Shown here in pieces: positions 1 to 9,546 of a DNA stretch of 64,000 bases (position 1 is the first letter of the stretch; each line of letters begins with the position of its first letter). A program made the position numbers and the translations under genes. Origin of the DNA: Oscillospiraceae bacterium (GTDB taxonomy: Bacteria > Bacillota > Clostridia > Oscillospirales > Oscillospiraceae); the NCBI GenBank assembly GCA_015068155.1, contig SVLC01000001.1, positions 1-64,000 on the forward strand. Direction: 5' to 3'. The notes beneath the pieces were generated by a model that was not told the DNA's origin, searched no databases, and saw nothing but the letters and a program-made list of their open reading frames with translations.

Positions 1-2081
1 GACAGACCACCGGTGGACTTCAGGCCCTTGTCGGAGAACATCTTGATGGCCTCCAGGACTTCCATCTGCTTGTCCTGCATGCCCTTGACGACCAGGAACA
101 GGGGGTCGAACCACAGGTCGTCGGAGGTCATGCCCAGAGCCAGACCACGCTCCAGCATGTTGTCGCAGTGCATCTCGCGCTCAGCGTTATCCTTAGCGAT
201 ACCGTCAGCGGAGCACAGAGCGATACAGATAGCATCGTTGGCAGCAGCCAGGTCGATGTAGCCGATACGGGAGCCGGCGTCAGCGGAGTTAACGATGGGC
301 TTGCCGTTCTGGCGGTTATAGACCTTGATACCGGCTTCGATAGCCTTCATGTTGGCAGTATCCAGAGCCAGAGGAACATTGTTGAAGTTCTCCTGCAGCA
401 GCTTGACAGCCCACATCATACGCTCGGGACCGTCCTTCTCAGCAGGTCCGATGTTGACATCCAGGTAGGTAGCGCCGGCCTTGATCTGGGCAGCGGCACG
501 CTCCAGGATGGGAGCGGGATCGCGCTCGTCCATAGCCTTGCGGATAGCGGGAGCGATGCAGTGGATGCGCTCGCCGATGGTGACGAACTGCTTGGACTCG
601 GGGTTGTGGCCCTTGTACTGTACGCCCATATCCACGATCTCGATCTTGGGCACGCGGGTAGCCAGCAGCTCCTCGAAGGACAGCTCCTTGACCTCTTCCA
701 CAACGGCACCGGCCTTGGAAGCGCGCTCAGCCTGGGCAGCCTTCACGCCAGCCTCGTACTCCTTGTCCTTCAGGTACTTGGGCAGCTGGACAGCTTCCAG
801 AGGACCGACGACCACGTCGAACTCGGGCAGCTTCTCCTGGATCTCGCCCTTCATAACGGCAACCTTGCCAGGGATGATCAGGGTACGGTTCTTGATCTTG
901 TTGGCAATGTCCAGTTCCTCGAAGGTCTTCTTGATGGTGGAGGAGGACAGCTTGCCGGCGGCCCAAGCGGTCAGAACGGACATACCGGAAGCATCGGTGA
1001 TGACCAGGTTCACAGGCTGGCCGGAACGCTCCAGTTCGCCGGAGACCAGGAAGTAGGTCAGAGCGAAGTCAACAGTCAGAGCGATGGGGCTGTTCTCATC
1101 AGCGCCGTTGATGGGGTAGATCTTAGCCTCTACCTTCATGGGCTTCTGAGGATCGGTGAAGATGTTCTGACGCAGGCCGTACAGAGGCAGAGCCTGTGCG
1201 TAGGTCATGCTGGACATAACGATGATGGAAGCGTACTTCTCAACGAACATAGCTGCCAGAGCGGTCTGCAGGCGAGCGTCGCCCTTGGCGATCTTGGCAA
1301 CATTAACGATGGAGGGATAACCGAAGGTACGGTCTTCCTGCTTCAGAGCGGTACGGCGGACGTTGACGGCATTGGCCAGCGTTTCCTTGGCGTTCTTGCC
1401 GGTGACATCCAGAACCAGGTTCTTGTTGCCGGCAGCTTCCAGATTCTTGACGGTGTCGTACAGATCGGAGATGTTCTCGGCCCAAACGCCCAGAGCAACA
1501 CCGGCCTCGGTGGCGACCTTGTTCATGGCCTCCCAGTTAGCGGGAGTAGCGCCGTCCAGGATCACGTTCTTGTCGCAGACAGCCAGAGCAGCCTTAGCGC
1601 ACTCAACATCCCAGCACTCCAGGATCAGGGTGCGGCCGGTAGCGGCAGCCTTCTTGACCAGCTCAGCGTAAACAGCGGGATCAGCCTGCTTGTTGGCAAC
1701 CAGGATGGACTCCACGTACATACGCTCGCCGATACGCTCGTAATCCACCTTCATCAGCTCGGCGATCTTCTCGTCGGCCTTGTCGGCGCAGTCGGTGCAC
1801 AGGCAAACAGCAAACAGGTTCTTGTTGACCAGAGTCTTCTCGTGACGGAACAGAACGGTTTCGCCGCCCAGCTTGTGGTCGCCAACGGAGATGGTCTTCA
1901 TCAGAGGAGCAGTGGCAGAGTTCAGGGTAGCCAGAGCCTCAGCGGAGAAATGGGGGCACTTGTCCAGGGACACAGCGCCGGAAGCCACCTTCATGCAGAA
2001 TGCCATACAGGTGGGGTTGCCGCACTCCTTACAGTTGGTCTTGGGAGACAGCTTAAAAATATCGAGACCTTTCAGAGCCAT
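1..2081 (-). CDS. acsC-acsE: Corrinoid iron-sulfur protein large subunit (AcsC-like) fused in frame to methyltetrahydrofolate methyltransferase (AcsE-like) domain; partial, C-terminus beyond window edge
   Basis: Manual reverse-strand translation: MALKGLDIFKLSPKTNCKECGNPTCMAFCMKVASG... (AcsC 4Fe-4S motif) through ...FDVVVGPLEAVQLPKYLKDKEY then, without stop, ...FVTIGERIHCIAPAIRKAMDERDPAPILERAAAQIKAGATYLDVNIGPAEKDG... (pterin-binding methyltransferase). Absent from ORF track because it has no stop inside the window. Confidence 0.85.
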   Translation of the reverse strand, partial: MALKGLDIFKLSPKTNCKECGNPTCMAFCMKVASGAVSLDKCPHFSAEALATLNSATAPLMKTISVGDHKLGGETVLFRHEKTLVNKNLFAVCLCTDCADKADEKIAELMKVDYERIGERMYVESILVANKQADPAVYAELVKKAAATGRTLILECWDVECAKAALAVCDKNVILDGATPANWEAMNKVATEAGVALGVWAENISDLYDTVKNLEAAGNKNLVLDVTGKNAKETLANAVNVRRTALKQEDRTFGYPSIVNVAKIAKGDARLQTALAAMFVEKYASIIVMSSMTYAQALPLYGLRQNIFTDPQKPMKVEAKIYPINGADENSPIALTVDFALTYFLVSGELERSGQPVNLVITDASGMSVLTAWAAGKLSSSTIKKTFEELDIANKIKNRTLIIPGKVAVMKGEIQEKLPEFDVVVGPLEAVQLPKYLKDKEYEAGVKAAQAERASKAGAVVEEVKELSFEELLATRVPKIEIVDMGVQYKGHNPESKQFVTIGERIHCIAPAIRKAMDERDPAPILERAAAQIKAGATYLDVNIGPAEKDGPERMMWAVKLLQENFNNVPLALDTANMKAIEAGIKVYNRQNGKPIVNSADAGSRIGYIDLAAANDAICIALCSADGIAKDNAEREMHCDNMLERGLALGMTSDDLWFDPLFLVVKGMQDKQMEVLEAIKMFSDKGLKSTGGL

Positions 2082-2101
2082 TGTATGTATCCTCCTTCCG
2101 A

Positions 2102-3043
2102 TTACAGCAGTTCAGTAATGAACTTCTTGATGGTAGCCACGGACTCGGGGTGACGCAGCACGACAGCGTCAGCGCCGCCGGTCAGGTCAGCAGCGGCGGT
2201 AGCGACTTCCATGGAAATGGCGCGCTCCTCGCGGCAGCCCCAGTTGGGCTCATCTTCGACGGAAGCAGTGGACTCCTTGACGCCCCAGGTGTCGTTGCAA
2301 ACGGCAGCCAGGATGGGCATCTGCAGGTCGGCGTCGCCCTGAGCCAGAGCAGCCAGACGGATACGGTCGAAGGTGGAGGCGGCGTACTCATAGCCGTAAC
2401 CAACAGCGGCGGTACCGATGTCCATAACAACGGAAGCGGGGTTGACGTTCAGGCCCTTCAGCATGATGTTCAGCTGCTTGGCCAGGTTGATGTCGTCAGC
2501 GGTCTCAGCGCCCAGCTTCTGGCCGTTAGCCAGCGCAACAGAAGCGCCCACGGTCTTGTAGTTTTCGTTCTTGGCGGACATGATCAGCACGTTCTTGCCA
2601 GCCAGAGCTTCGGCGATAGCGGCCAGCAGCTCGCCATCCTTTTCCAGGTTCTTGCAGCCCATAACAACAATGGGCAGAGAAACGGCCTCAGCAACAGCCT
2701 TGGCATCGGCAACACACTCAGCAACAGAGCGGTTCTTGCCGTTGGGATCAGCGCCTACAAAGTTCAGGCAGATGAAGTCAGCGCCTTCGATGGTCTCAGC
2801 CTTCTTGGCATAATCGACCATGGTGTTGCAGCCGGCGTAGAAAGCCTGCAGGCTTTCATGGGTCCATTCTGCTGCGACGTCGGAAACCTCGACGCCGATC
2901 TTGGGTGCGTTTTCGATGGGTGCATCGAAGGTGTAGAAGGGCAGCACATTCTGGCCGCCGATGACGATTGCCTTGTCACCGGTGCCCAGGGTCACGGCGT
3001 TGATCTTGCCGCTGTAAGGTGCCGTCTTGGGTGCGAAAGACAT
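2102..3043 (-). CDS. acsD: Corrinoid iron-sulfur protein small subunit (acetyl-CoA synthase/CO dehydrogenase complex delta)
   Basis: 313 aa ORF; CFeSP small-subunit type TIM barrel (VVMDIGTAAVGYGYEYAASTFDRIRLAAL..., NDTWGVKE), adjacent to acsC. Confidence 0.88.
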   Translation of the reverse strand: MSFAPKTAPYSGKINAVTLGTGDKAIVIGGQNVLPFYTFDAPIENAPKIGVEVSDVAAEWTHESLQAFYAGCNTMVDYAKKAETIEGADFICLNFVGADPNGKNRSVAECVADAKAVAEAVSLPIVVMGCKNLEKDGELLAAIAEALAGKNVLIMSAKNENYKTVGASVALANGQKLGAETADDINLAKQLNIMLKGLNVNPASVVMDIGTAAVGYGYEYAASTFDRIRLAALAQGDADLQMPILAAVCNDTWGVKESTASVEDEPNWGCREERAISMEVATAAADLTGGADAVVLRHPESVATIKKFITELL

Positions 3044-3274
3044 AGTTGATTTCCCCCTTGGTTTGATTTATGATATTTTATACAAAGTCCTCTGTGGAAG
3101 GAATGCTGCGCCGGCAAACCGCAGGCACCACTCTGCCTCATGACCGCAGAGCGTACCGCTGATCAGGCGGCCTGGGGTCTCTGCCGAGGCCGGCAAACTT
3201 CCCCATAGGAGCTTGTACTTAAGAATGTAGCGACGGATCACATCCGTCAGAGGCTTCTCTTCGCAGAAAAGCTT

Positions 3275-4039
3275 TTACAGTCCGATGGACTGCATAATGC
3301 CCCGCAGGGCGGTTTTCATAGGATCGTTTTCCGGCAGCTTAGCGGAAGGCTCGCCGTTGCAGTCACAATGGTACACCGCCTCATCCTGGGGCAGCACACC
3401 GAACAACTTCAGGCCGTGCTTTTCGATCTCTTCTTTGATGCCGTCGTTAAGCTGGCCGCCGGGCGCCCGGTTGATGATCAGGCCCATTTGGGTGGGCTTC
3501 AGATCCATATCGTTGATCATTTCCGCAATGCGGGCCACCGCCTGCACACCGCGGCGGGAGCAATCGGAGATCAGCAGCATGGTATCCACATGGGGCAGTG
3601 TGCCCCGGGCCACATGCTCCAGACCGGCCTCATTGTCCATCACGATATAGGAATAGTTCTTGGCATACTTGTCCACCTGGGTCTTCAGCACACCATTGAC
3701 ATAGCAATAGCATCCCTTTCCCTGGGTGCGGCCCATCACCAGCATGTCAAAATCGTCCTCTTCAATGAGGGCGGAATTGAACTTAAACTCAGCGTAATCC
3801 GCCTTGGTCATTCCCTTGGGAATGCTCCCCTTCAGCTCTGCCTGAGCCATTTCTTCCCGGATCGCGCCCAGGCTGGTCTCCACCTCTACGCCCAGCACCT
3901 CATTGAGGTTGGCATTGGCATCGGCATCCACCACCAGAACGGGTCCTTTATTCTTTTTGCATAAATAATCTATCATCATGCCGCAGGTGGTGGTTTTACC
4001 CACGCCGCCCTTGCCGGCTACTGCAATGGTATGGGGCAT
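3275..4039 (-). CDS. cooC: CooC/AcsF-type nickel-insertion P-loop ATPase
   Basis: MPHTIAVAGKGGVGKTTTCGMMIDYL deviant Walker A, VVDADANANLNEVLG, CYCYVNGVLK; start trimmed to MPHT. Confidence 0.87.
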   Translation of the reverse strand: MPHTIAVAGKGGVGKTTTCGMMIDYLCKKNKGPVLVVDADANANLNEVLGVEVETSLGAIREEMAQAELKGSIPKGMTKADYAEFKFNSALIEEDDFDMLVMGRTQGKGCYCYVNGVLKTQVDKYAKNYSYIVMDNEAGLEHVARGTLPHVDTMLLISDCSRRGVQAVARIAEMINDMDLKPTQMGLIINRAPGGQLNDGIKEEIEKHGLKLFGVLPQDEAVYHCDCNGEPSAKLPENDPMKTALRGIMQSIGL

Positions 4040-4462
4040 ACTTAGGTTCTCCTTATCCCTTGGATGTTCATCATATGGGCGCAGAAAGCCCATATTGATA
4101 CACATACATCCTATCACAAACCGCTTGAGAATTCAACCACAATTTCATGTAAAAACCAGGATTTTCTCAAAAATCGTTATTTCATACAAAAACAAACTCG
4201 CATTTTGTCCGTCTTACAACTACATTCTTATGCTTTCCCCGGGATTTTCCGGATTTTTCATTCATTTTTTCCCTTTTGGGCAAGTATTATGACTTTTTCT
4301 TCAACAATTCGAAAATAACACTAGCAAAATGTATATTTATATGTTACAGTGTAGGGTGTATTCTTGCGTATACAACGCACCGCAAGGCAGCATCTGCCAC
4401 TCAATGGGCTGAGTGGTCGCAGATACTGCCCGCGGACGAAAAACATCAAGGAAGGTGAGCAA

Positions 4463-6424
4463 TTGGAAAACTATACCAAGTATCGGTTGAAGGACTACAG
4501 CGAACTGGCCGCCCTGCTGGAAGGCAAGGACAACCTGTTCGTCATCGCCTGCAACAAGTGTTTCAAGGAATTTGAAACCAACAATGAGCCTGATTGCGAA
4601 GCATTTTTGAAGCTGGCCGAAGGTCTGGATAAGACCATTACCGGCAGCGCCAAGGCAGATTTCCTGTGCAACAAGTACAAGGCTGTGAAGAATCTGCCCG
4701 ACATGATCCCCGAGGGCACCGAGCATGTGGTGGTGATCTCCTGCGGTCTGGGCATCCAAACCGTGGCCGATGTCACCGGCAAGAGTGTACTGGCCGCTGC
4801 CAACTCTTTGAACTACACCGGCCATCACGGCATGGCGCTGACCAAGAAGGCCTGCGACGCCTGCGCCCAGTGCTATCTGAACATGACCGGCGGCATCTGC
4901 CCCATCGTGGACTGCTCCAAGAGCCTGATCAACGGTCAGTGCGGCGGCGCCAAGAACGGCAAATGCGAAGTCAGCCCTGATAAGGACTGCGCATGGGAAA
5001 AGATCCAGCAGCGTCTGGCCGCCCAGGGCCGTCTGGATGAGCTGAAGAATCAGCCCGTTCAGCTGCGGGACTATTCCAAGGTCAATTTCAAGGTCATTAA
5101 CGAATATGTCCAGGCTATCCGCGGCAAAGCCCTGGAGGGCTGGTATGGAGGCATCCACCCCGTAGAAGGCAAAGAACCCACCGAGCATAAGGCTTTGGTG
5201 CGCTTCCCCGTGCCCGAAACCGTGGTGATCCCCCTGTCCATGCACCTGGGCGCCCCCGCTACCGCCTGTGTCAATGTGGGCGACTATGTGAAGATGGGTC
5301 AGAAGATCGGCGAGGCCGCCGGCTTCATTTCCGCCCCCGTTCATTCCTCTGTCAGCGGTACCGTCATCGCCATTGAGGACCGTCCCCACGCCACCCGTGG
5401 CACCTGCCAGAGCATCGTCATCGCCAACGACGGCAAGGACGTACTGGACGAGACCATCGCTCCCAACAAGTCTTTGGATGAGCTGACCCCCGCCGAGATC
5501 ATCGAGATCGTCAAGAATGCCGGTATCGTCGGCATGGGCGGCGCCGGCTTCCCCACCTATGTTAAGCTGAATCCCGGCAAGCCCATCGATGCCGTGCTGG
5601 TTAACGCCTGCGAATGCGAGCCCATGCTGACCGCCGACCATCGTATGCTGCTGGAATATGCTGATGACATCATCTTTGGCCTGCAGGCTGAGATGAAGAC
5701 CGTGGCTGCCCCCAAGGGCATCATCGTCATCGAAGAAAACAAGCCCGACGCCATTGCTCTGCTGCGGGAAAAGACCGCCGGCATCGAGGGCATCGAGGTT
5801 TTGGAAGTTGCCACCCAGTATCCCCAGGGCGGTGAAAAAATGCTCATCAAGCGGGCTATGGGCCGCAGTGTTCCCAGCGGCAAGCTGCCCGCCGATGTCG
5901 GCGCCTGCGTCAGCAATGTGTCCACCGTGAAGGCCATCGCCGATGCCATCAAGACCGGCATGCCCCTCATCGAGCGTATCACCACCGTTACCGGCAAGTA
6001 CATCCCCAATCCCCAGAACTTCATCGTGCGCATCGGCACCCCCGCTGCCGCATTGGTGGAAGCCTGCGGCGGCATTTCCGCTGAGGATGTGCTGGTAAAG
6101 GCCGGCGGTCCTATGATGGGCTTCCCCCAGACCACTCTGGAGACGCCCATTATGAAGGGCAGCAACGGCATCATCGCCATCGACACCGACTGCGCCGAGC
6201 CTCAGGAGTGCATCAAGTGCGGCCGCTGCGTGGATGTTTGCCCCATGGAGCTGAAGCCTCTGCACTACTTCAAGCTGGTAGGCGCCCAGGATTGGCAAGG
6301 CTGCAAGGATATGAACATTATGGATTGTATGGAGTGCAGATGCTGTGAGTATATCTGCTCTTCCAAGCTGCCTCTGGTCACCATGATCAAGATGGGCAAG
6401 AACGGCGTAAGGGGGCTGAAGTAA
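4463..6424 (+). CDS. MetV-like zinc/Fe-S domain fused to RnfC-like NADH-binding Fe-S subunit (RnfC2 type)
   Basis: RBS-like GGAAGGTGAG then TTG start; N-terminal CYLNMTGGICPIVDCSKSLINGQCGGAKNGKCEV (MetV) followed by GMGGAGFPTYVKL and two 4Fe-4S motifs CIKCGRCVDVCP / CMECRCCEYICS. Confidence 0.82.
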   Translation: MENYTKYRLKDYSELAALLEGKDNLFVIACNKCFKEFETNNEPDCEAFLKLAEGLDKTITGSAKADFLCNKYKAVKNLPDMIPEGTEHVVVISCGLGIQTVADVTGKSVLAAANSLNYTGHHGMALTKKACDACAQCYLNMTGGICPIVDCSKSLINGQCGGAKNGKCEVSPDKDCAWEKIQQRLAAQGRLDELKNQPVQLRDYSKVNFKVINEYVQAIRGKALEGWYGGIHPVEGKEPTEHKALVRFPVPETVVIPLSMHLGAPATACVNVGDYVKMGQKIGEAAGFISAPVHSSVSGTVIAIEDRPHATRGTCQSIVIANDGKDVLDETIAPNKSLDELTPAEIIEIVKNAGIVGMGGAGFPTYVKLNPGKPIDAVLVNACECEPMLTADHRMLLEYADDIIFGLQAEMKTVAAPKGIIVIEENKPDAIALLREKTAGIEGIEVLEVATQYPQGGEKMLIKRAMGRSVPSGKLPADVGACVSNVSTVKAIADAIKTGMPLIERITTVTGKYIPNPQNFIVRIGTPAAALVEACGGISAEDVLVKAGGPMMGFPQTTLETPIMKGSNGIIAIDTDCAEPQECIKCGRCVDVCPMELKPLHYFKLVGAQDWQGCKDMNIMDCMECRCCEYICSSKLPLVTMIKMGKNGVRGLK

Positions 6425-6425
6425 G

Positions 6426-7046
6426 ATGCTGATTACCGAACTGAAGAATAAGGACGTCATCAAGTCCCTCATCACCGGCAAGGTGTTCGTGCTGAATTGC
6501 CACGGCTGCCGTGAGATCCACTTCCCCGAGCACGAGGCTGACCAGCTGCTGGCCGAGCTGACCAACGAAGGTATCGTTACCGGCAGCCTGACTACCGACT
6601 ACATCTGCAATGCGGAGAACCTGAAGCTGCGTCTGCAGAAGCATACCGCCGCTATCGACGCCGCCGATATGATCCTGGTGCTGTCCTGCGGCGTGGGTGT
6701 GCAGACCGTTTCCGACCTGTACCCCACCAAGCGTGTCTGCGCCGCCTGCGACACCTATGCGCTGCCCGGTTTCCAGGGCGTTACCCCTCTGGAATATGAT
6801 TGCAAGCAGTGCGGTGAGTGCTATCTGAACCTGACCGGCGGCATCTGCCCCATCACCGCCTGCTCCAAGAGCCTGCTCAACGGCCAGTGCGGCGGCGCCA
6901 AGGACGGCAAGTGCGAGGTCGATCCCAACATGGAATGCGGTTGGGAACGGATTCAGAGAAGACTGGCCCAGATCGGCCGTCTGGATGCGCTGAAGTGCCC
7001 CATCCAGGTCCGCAATTACGCCACTGACGACGAAGTCAAGAAATAA
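6426..7046 (+). CDS. metV: Methylenetetrahydrofolate reductase MetV-like subunit
   Basis: CGECYLNLTGGICPITACSKSLLNGQCGGAKDGKCEVDPNMECGW; immediately followed by metF. Confidence 0.85.
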   Translation: MLITELKNKDVIKSLITGKVFVLNCHGCREIHFPEHEADQLLAELTNEGIVTGSLTTDYICNAENLKLRLQKHTAAIDAADMILVLSCGVGVQTVSDLYPTKRVCAACDTYALPGFQGVTPLEYDCKQCGECYLNLTGGICPITACSKSLLNGQCGGAKDGKCEVDPNMECGWERIQRRLAQIGRLDALKCPIQVRNYATDDEVKK

Positions 7047-7069
7047 TATTGATTAGGAGTAATACGACA

Positions 7070-7948
7070 ATGAGAATTACCGAATTGTTTGATAACGGCC
7101 AGTTTGTAGTCACCGCCGAAGTTGGCCCTCCCAAGGGCTGCCACATGGAGCATGTGGTGGAAGAAGCCAAGGAATATCTGTCCGGCATCACCGCCGTGAA
7201 CATCACCGACAACCAGTCCTCCGTCATGCGTATGGGTTCCTTCCCCGCTTGCGTGATGCTGAAGAATGCCGGTCTGACCCCTATCCTGCAGCTGACCTGC
7301 CGCGACCGCAACCGGATCGCGCTGCAGTCCGAACTGCTGGGCGCCGCCGCGCTGGGCATTGAGAACATTCTGTGCCTGACCGGTGACCACACCAAGATGG
7401 GCGACCATCCCGGCGCAAAGCCCGTGTTTGACCTGGACTCCGTTTCCCTGCTGCACACCGTTTGCCAGCTGGAAAAGGGCGTGGACCTGGCCGGCAATCC
7501 CCTGGTGGGCGAGCCTCCCAAGTTTGCTAAGGGCGCTGTTGTGTCCCCCTGCTCCGATTCCATCGACGCCCAGCTGGCCAAGATGGAGCGCAAGGTCATG
7601 GCCGGCGCTGAGTACTTCCAGACTCAGGCTGTGTTCGATTCCGAGAAGTTCATCGCTTTCGCTGAGAAGGCAAAGCAGTTTGGCAAGCCCGTGCAGCTGG
7701 GTGTGATCATTCCCAAGTCCGCCGGCATGGCCAAGTTCATGAACAACAATGTGGCCGGTGTCCATGTTCCCCAGTGGATGATCGACGAGCTGGCTGCCGA
7801 TAAGGAAAAGGCCAAGGCCGGTATCACCGGTGTTGAGCTGGCTGCCAAGGTCATCAAGGAGTGCCGTCCCTACTGCCAGGGTCTGCACATCATGGCTCTG
7901 GGCTGGGAAGCCAAGGTCCCCGCTCTGCTGGAGATGGCCGGTCTGTAA
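7070..7948 (+). CDS. metF: Methylenetetrahydrofolate reductase
   Basis: MRITELFDNGQFVVTAEVGPPKGCHMEHV..., QLTCRDRNRIALQSELLGAAALGIENILCLTGDH. Confidence 0.92.
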   Translation: MRITELFDNGQFVVTAEVGPPKGCHMEHVVEEAKEYLSGITAVNITDNQSSVMRMGSFPACVMLKNAGLTPILQLTCRDRNRIALQSELLGAAALGIENILCLTGDHTKMGDHPGAKPVFDLDSVSLLHTVCQLEKGVDLAGNPLVGEPPKFAKGAVVSPCSDSIDAQLAKMERKVMAGAEYFQTQAVFDSEKFIAFAEKAKQFGKPVQLGVIIPKSAGMAKFMNNNVAGVHVPQWMIDELAADKEKAKAGITGVELAAKVIKECRPYCQGLHIMALGWEAKVPALLEMAGL

Positions 7949-7961
7949 TTGCATACATAAA

Positions 7962-7985
7962 AGGCACCTGCGAAAGCAGGTGCCT
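7962..7985. terminator. Bidirectional intrinsic-type hairpin
   Basis: aggcacctgc-gaaa-gcaggtgcct, perfect 10 bp stem between convergent genes. Confidence 0.75.
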
Positions 7986-7991
7986 GTTGTG

Positions 7992-8222
7992 TTAAATTGG
8001 CGTAAATACAAAGCGCTGCATCAGGCCGTCGCAGGTGGCATGGACAGTAACCGATCCGTTTACGCCCAGTTCCGTAGTCACATCCACCGCTTTGCCCTTT
8101 AGAAACGCCCGGACATAGGTTTCCGGGTCGTCGGTTTCCACTTCGTCGAAGAAAATATCCCGCATTTGATTGTTGGGGCAGAGATTTTTGATCTCCCGAA
8201 CCATTTCGTATTCCATAACCAA
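7992..8222 (-). CDS. Small conserved-looking hypothetical protein (76 aa)
   Basis: ORF with upstream AGGAGCG-like RBS; no family recognised. Confidence 0.5.
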   Translation of the reverse strand: MVMEYEMVREIKNLCPNNQMRDIFFDEVETDDPETYVRAFLKGKAVDVTTELGVNGSVTVHATCDGLMQRFVFTPI

Positions 8223-8340
8223 CGCTCCTTTCCGTTTGCTTCATTTTATCACAACGAAATGGATTTTTCCACCCTGAAAATGGAAAAAGGTACGGGAATC
8301 GACTTAATCAAGGTGTCGCTGGGACTCTGCCCTTGCAAGA

Positions 8341-8376
8341 ACGAAACAGGGCACCCATATAGGTGCCCTGTTTCGT
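8341..8376. terminator. Strong hairpin just 3' of the tRNA
   Basis: acgaaacagggcacc-catata-ggtgccctgtttcgt, 15 bp perfect stem. Confidence 0.6.
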
Positions 8377-8379
8377 TGG

Positions 8380-8450
8380 AGCAGGGTACGGGAATCGAAC
8401 CCGCCTTCACGGCTTGGGAAGCCGTTGTATTACCGATATACGAACCCTGC
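8380..8450 (-). tRNA. tRNA-Gly (anticodon CCC)
   Basis: Reverse strand GCAGGGTTCGTATATCGGTAATACAACGGCTTCCCAAGCCGTGAAGGCGGGTTCGATTCCCGTACCCTGC folds as cloverleaf; anticodon loop TTCCCAA. Confidence 0.92.
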
Positions 8451-8613
8451 ATTGACAGTATTATAGCAAAGTGCACTGTAAAAATCAACCATTATTTGTC
8501 GGCATGTTGAAAATTCGAATCATGGTGCTGACGGCCGTGGATCCCGCAGGAGCGATCTGCAAATCGCCCCTGCGGGCACAAGCGCACAGAGATTCCCCTG
8601 CATTTGGAACAGC

Positions 8614-9546
8614 TTAGCCAATAAATGCAGCCAGTTGCTCCACAAACATATGCCCCAACCGGATCTCGCTCATGGAATCATAATGGGCAAGGTCCGGATT
8701 ATCCGCAGGCTCATTGGCGCAGGTCAGCGTACCGGTGTCCACCACCGCATTCATGGGTGAATTCTCCGCAACCGCCCGCTTGCACGCATTGACCATCTCA
8801 TAATAGACCCAATATGCCGGATTTTCCGCAATATATGCATCCACAAAAGCGATGCCATCCGCCGCTCCGTATTGACCGAATTCTTTGCGGATATCTTCTA
8901 TGAAATCTTCCAAATGGGCGCCATATTCGGCCGCTGTCTCTTCCGAGAACGAATCGGACTCTCCCTGCATCCAGCACATACCTTCGATTCGGATATCGTA
9001 GTGCTTGGATACCAGGTATTCCAGACTGGTTTCCACAAAGGCCACGAACTGCTTGTAAAGATCCCCTGTTTTTCCGTTGCCGGAGGGTGAACGCCACTGT
9101 TCATACAGATTGGTACCTCCCCAGGCGCATTTGATGATGAAGATCGTTTCCTCCGGATACAGTTCATGGAGCTTTTCCGCCATGCCCAATTCCGGGCCGA
9201 AATGCCCCTCCAGCTCTCCCTGCGCCGTGGCGCATTTTACAAAGCCATTGGACCTATGCGCGCCGGACAGATAGTTGATATACACATTGTCATAACCATT
9301 TTGATATTCTTTATACTTTTCTTCCGTCACATTGCGCCGCAGATACTCGTCTGAACTGCATCCCGACGCATTGGACTGGCCGCCCAGCAGGATCACGATC
9401 GCATGCTTTCCCTGGCCATCCGGCAGATTATCCGCTAAAGCAAAATCCTCGCTGTCGTTTTTCCAGTAATGAATTCCCAGGATACATCCCAGGACAACAG
9501 CGACTGCCAAGGCAGCAAAAACTATTCTTTTTGTCTTTCTTTTCAT
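8614..9546 (-). CDS. Sialate O-acetylesterase family (SASA/CE6-like) with N-terminal signal anchor
   Basis: MKRKTKRIVFAALAVAVVLGCILG anchor; HAIVILLGGQSNASG, WGGTNLYEQWRSPSG, CWMQGESDS catalytic blocks. Confidence 0.75.
   Translation of the reverse strand: MKRKTKRIVFAALAVAVVLGCILGIHYWKNDSEDFALADNLPDGQGKHAIVILLGGQSNASGCSSDEYLRRNVTEEKYKEYQNGYDNVYINYLSGAHRSNGFVKCATAQGELEGHFGPELGMAEKLHELYPEETIFIIKCAWGGTNLYEQWRSPSGNGKTGDLYKQFVAFVETSLEYLVSKHYDIRIEGMCWMQGESDSFSEETAAEYGAHLEDFIEDIRKEFGQYGAADGIAFVDAYIAENPAYWVYYEMVNACKRAVAENSPMNAVVDTGTLTCANEPADNPDLAHYDSMSEIRLGHMFVEQLAAFIG

Noticed and set aside
168-2153. 661-aa plus-strand ORF
   Set aside because: Antisense shadow of the acsC-acsE gene; low-complexity composition from codon bias.
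3060-3262. Cobalamin riboswitch upstream of acsD
   Set aside because: No recognisable B12-box consensus; retained only as an unidentified structured leader.
4337-6565. 742-aa minus-strand ORF opposite the MetV-RnfC2 gene
   Set aside because: Antisense shadow; the plus strand encodes clear Fe-S motifs.
8341-8376. Mobile element terminus beside the tRNA
   Set aside because: The hairpin alone is better explained as the tRNA transcription terminator.
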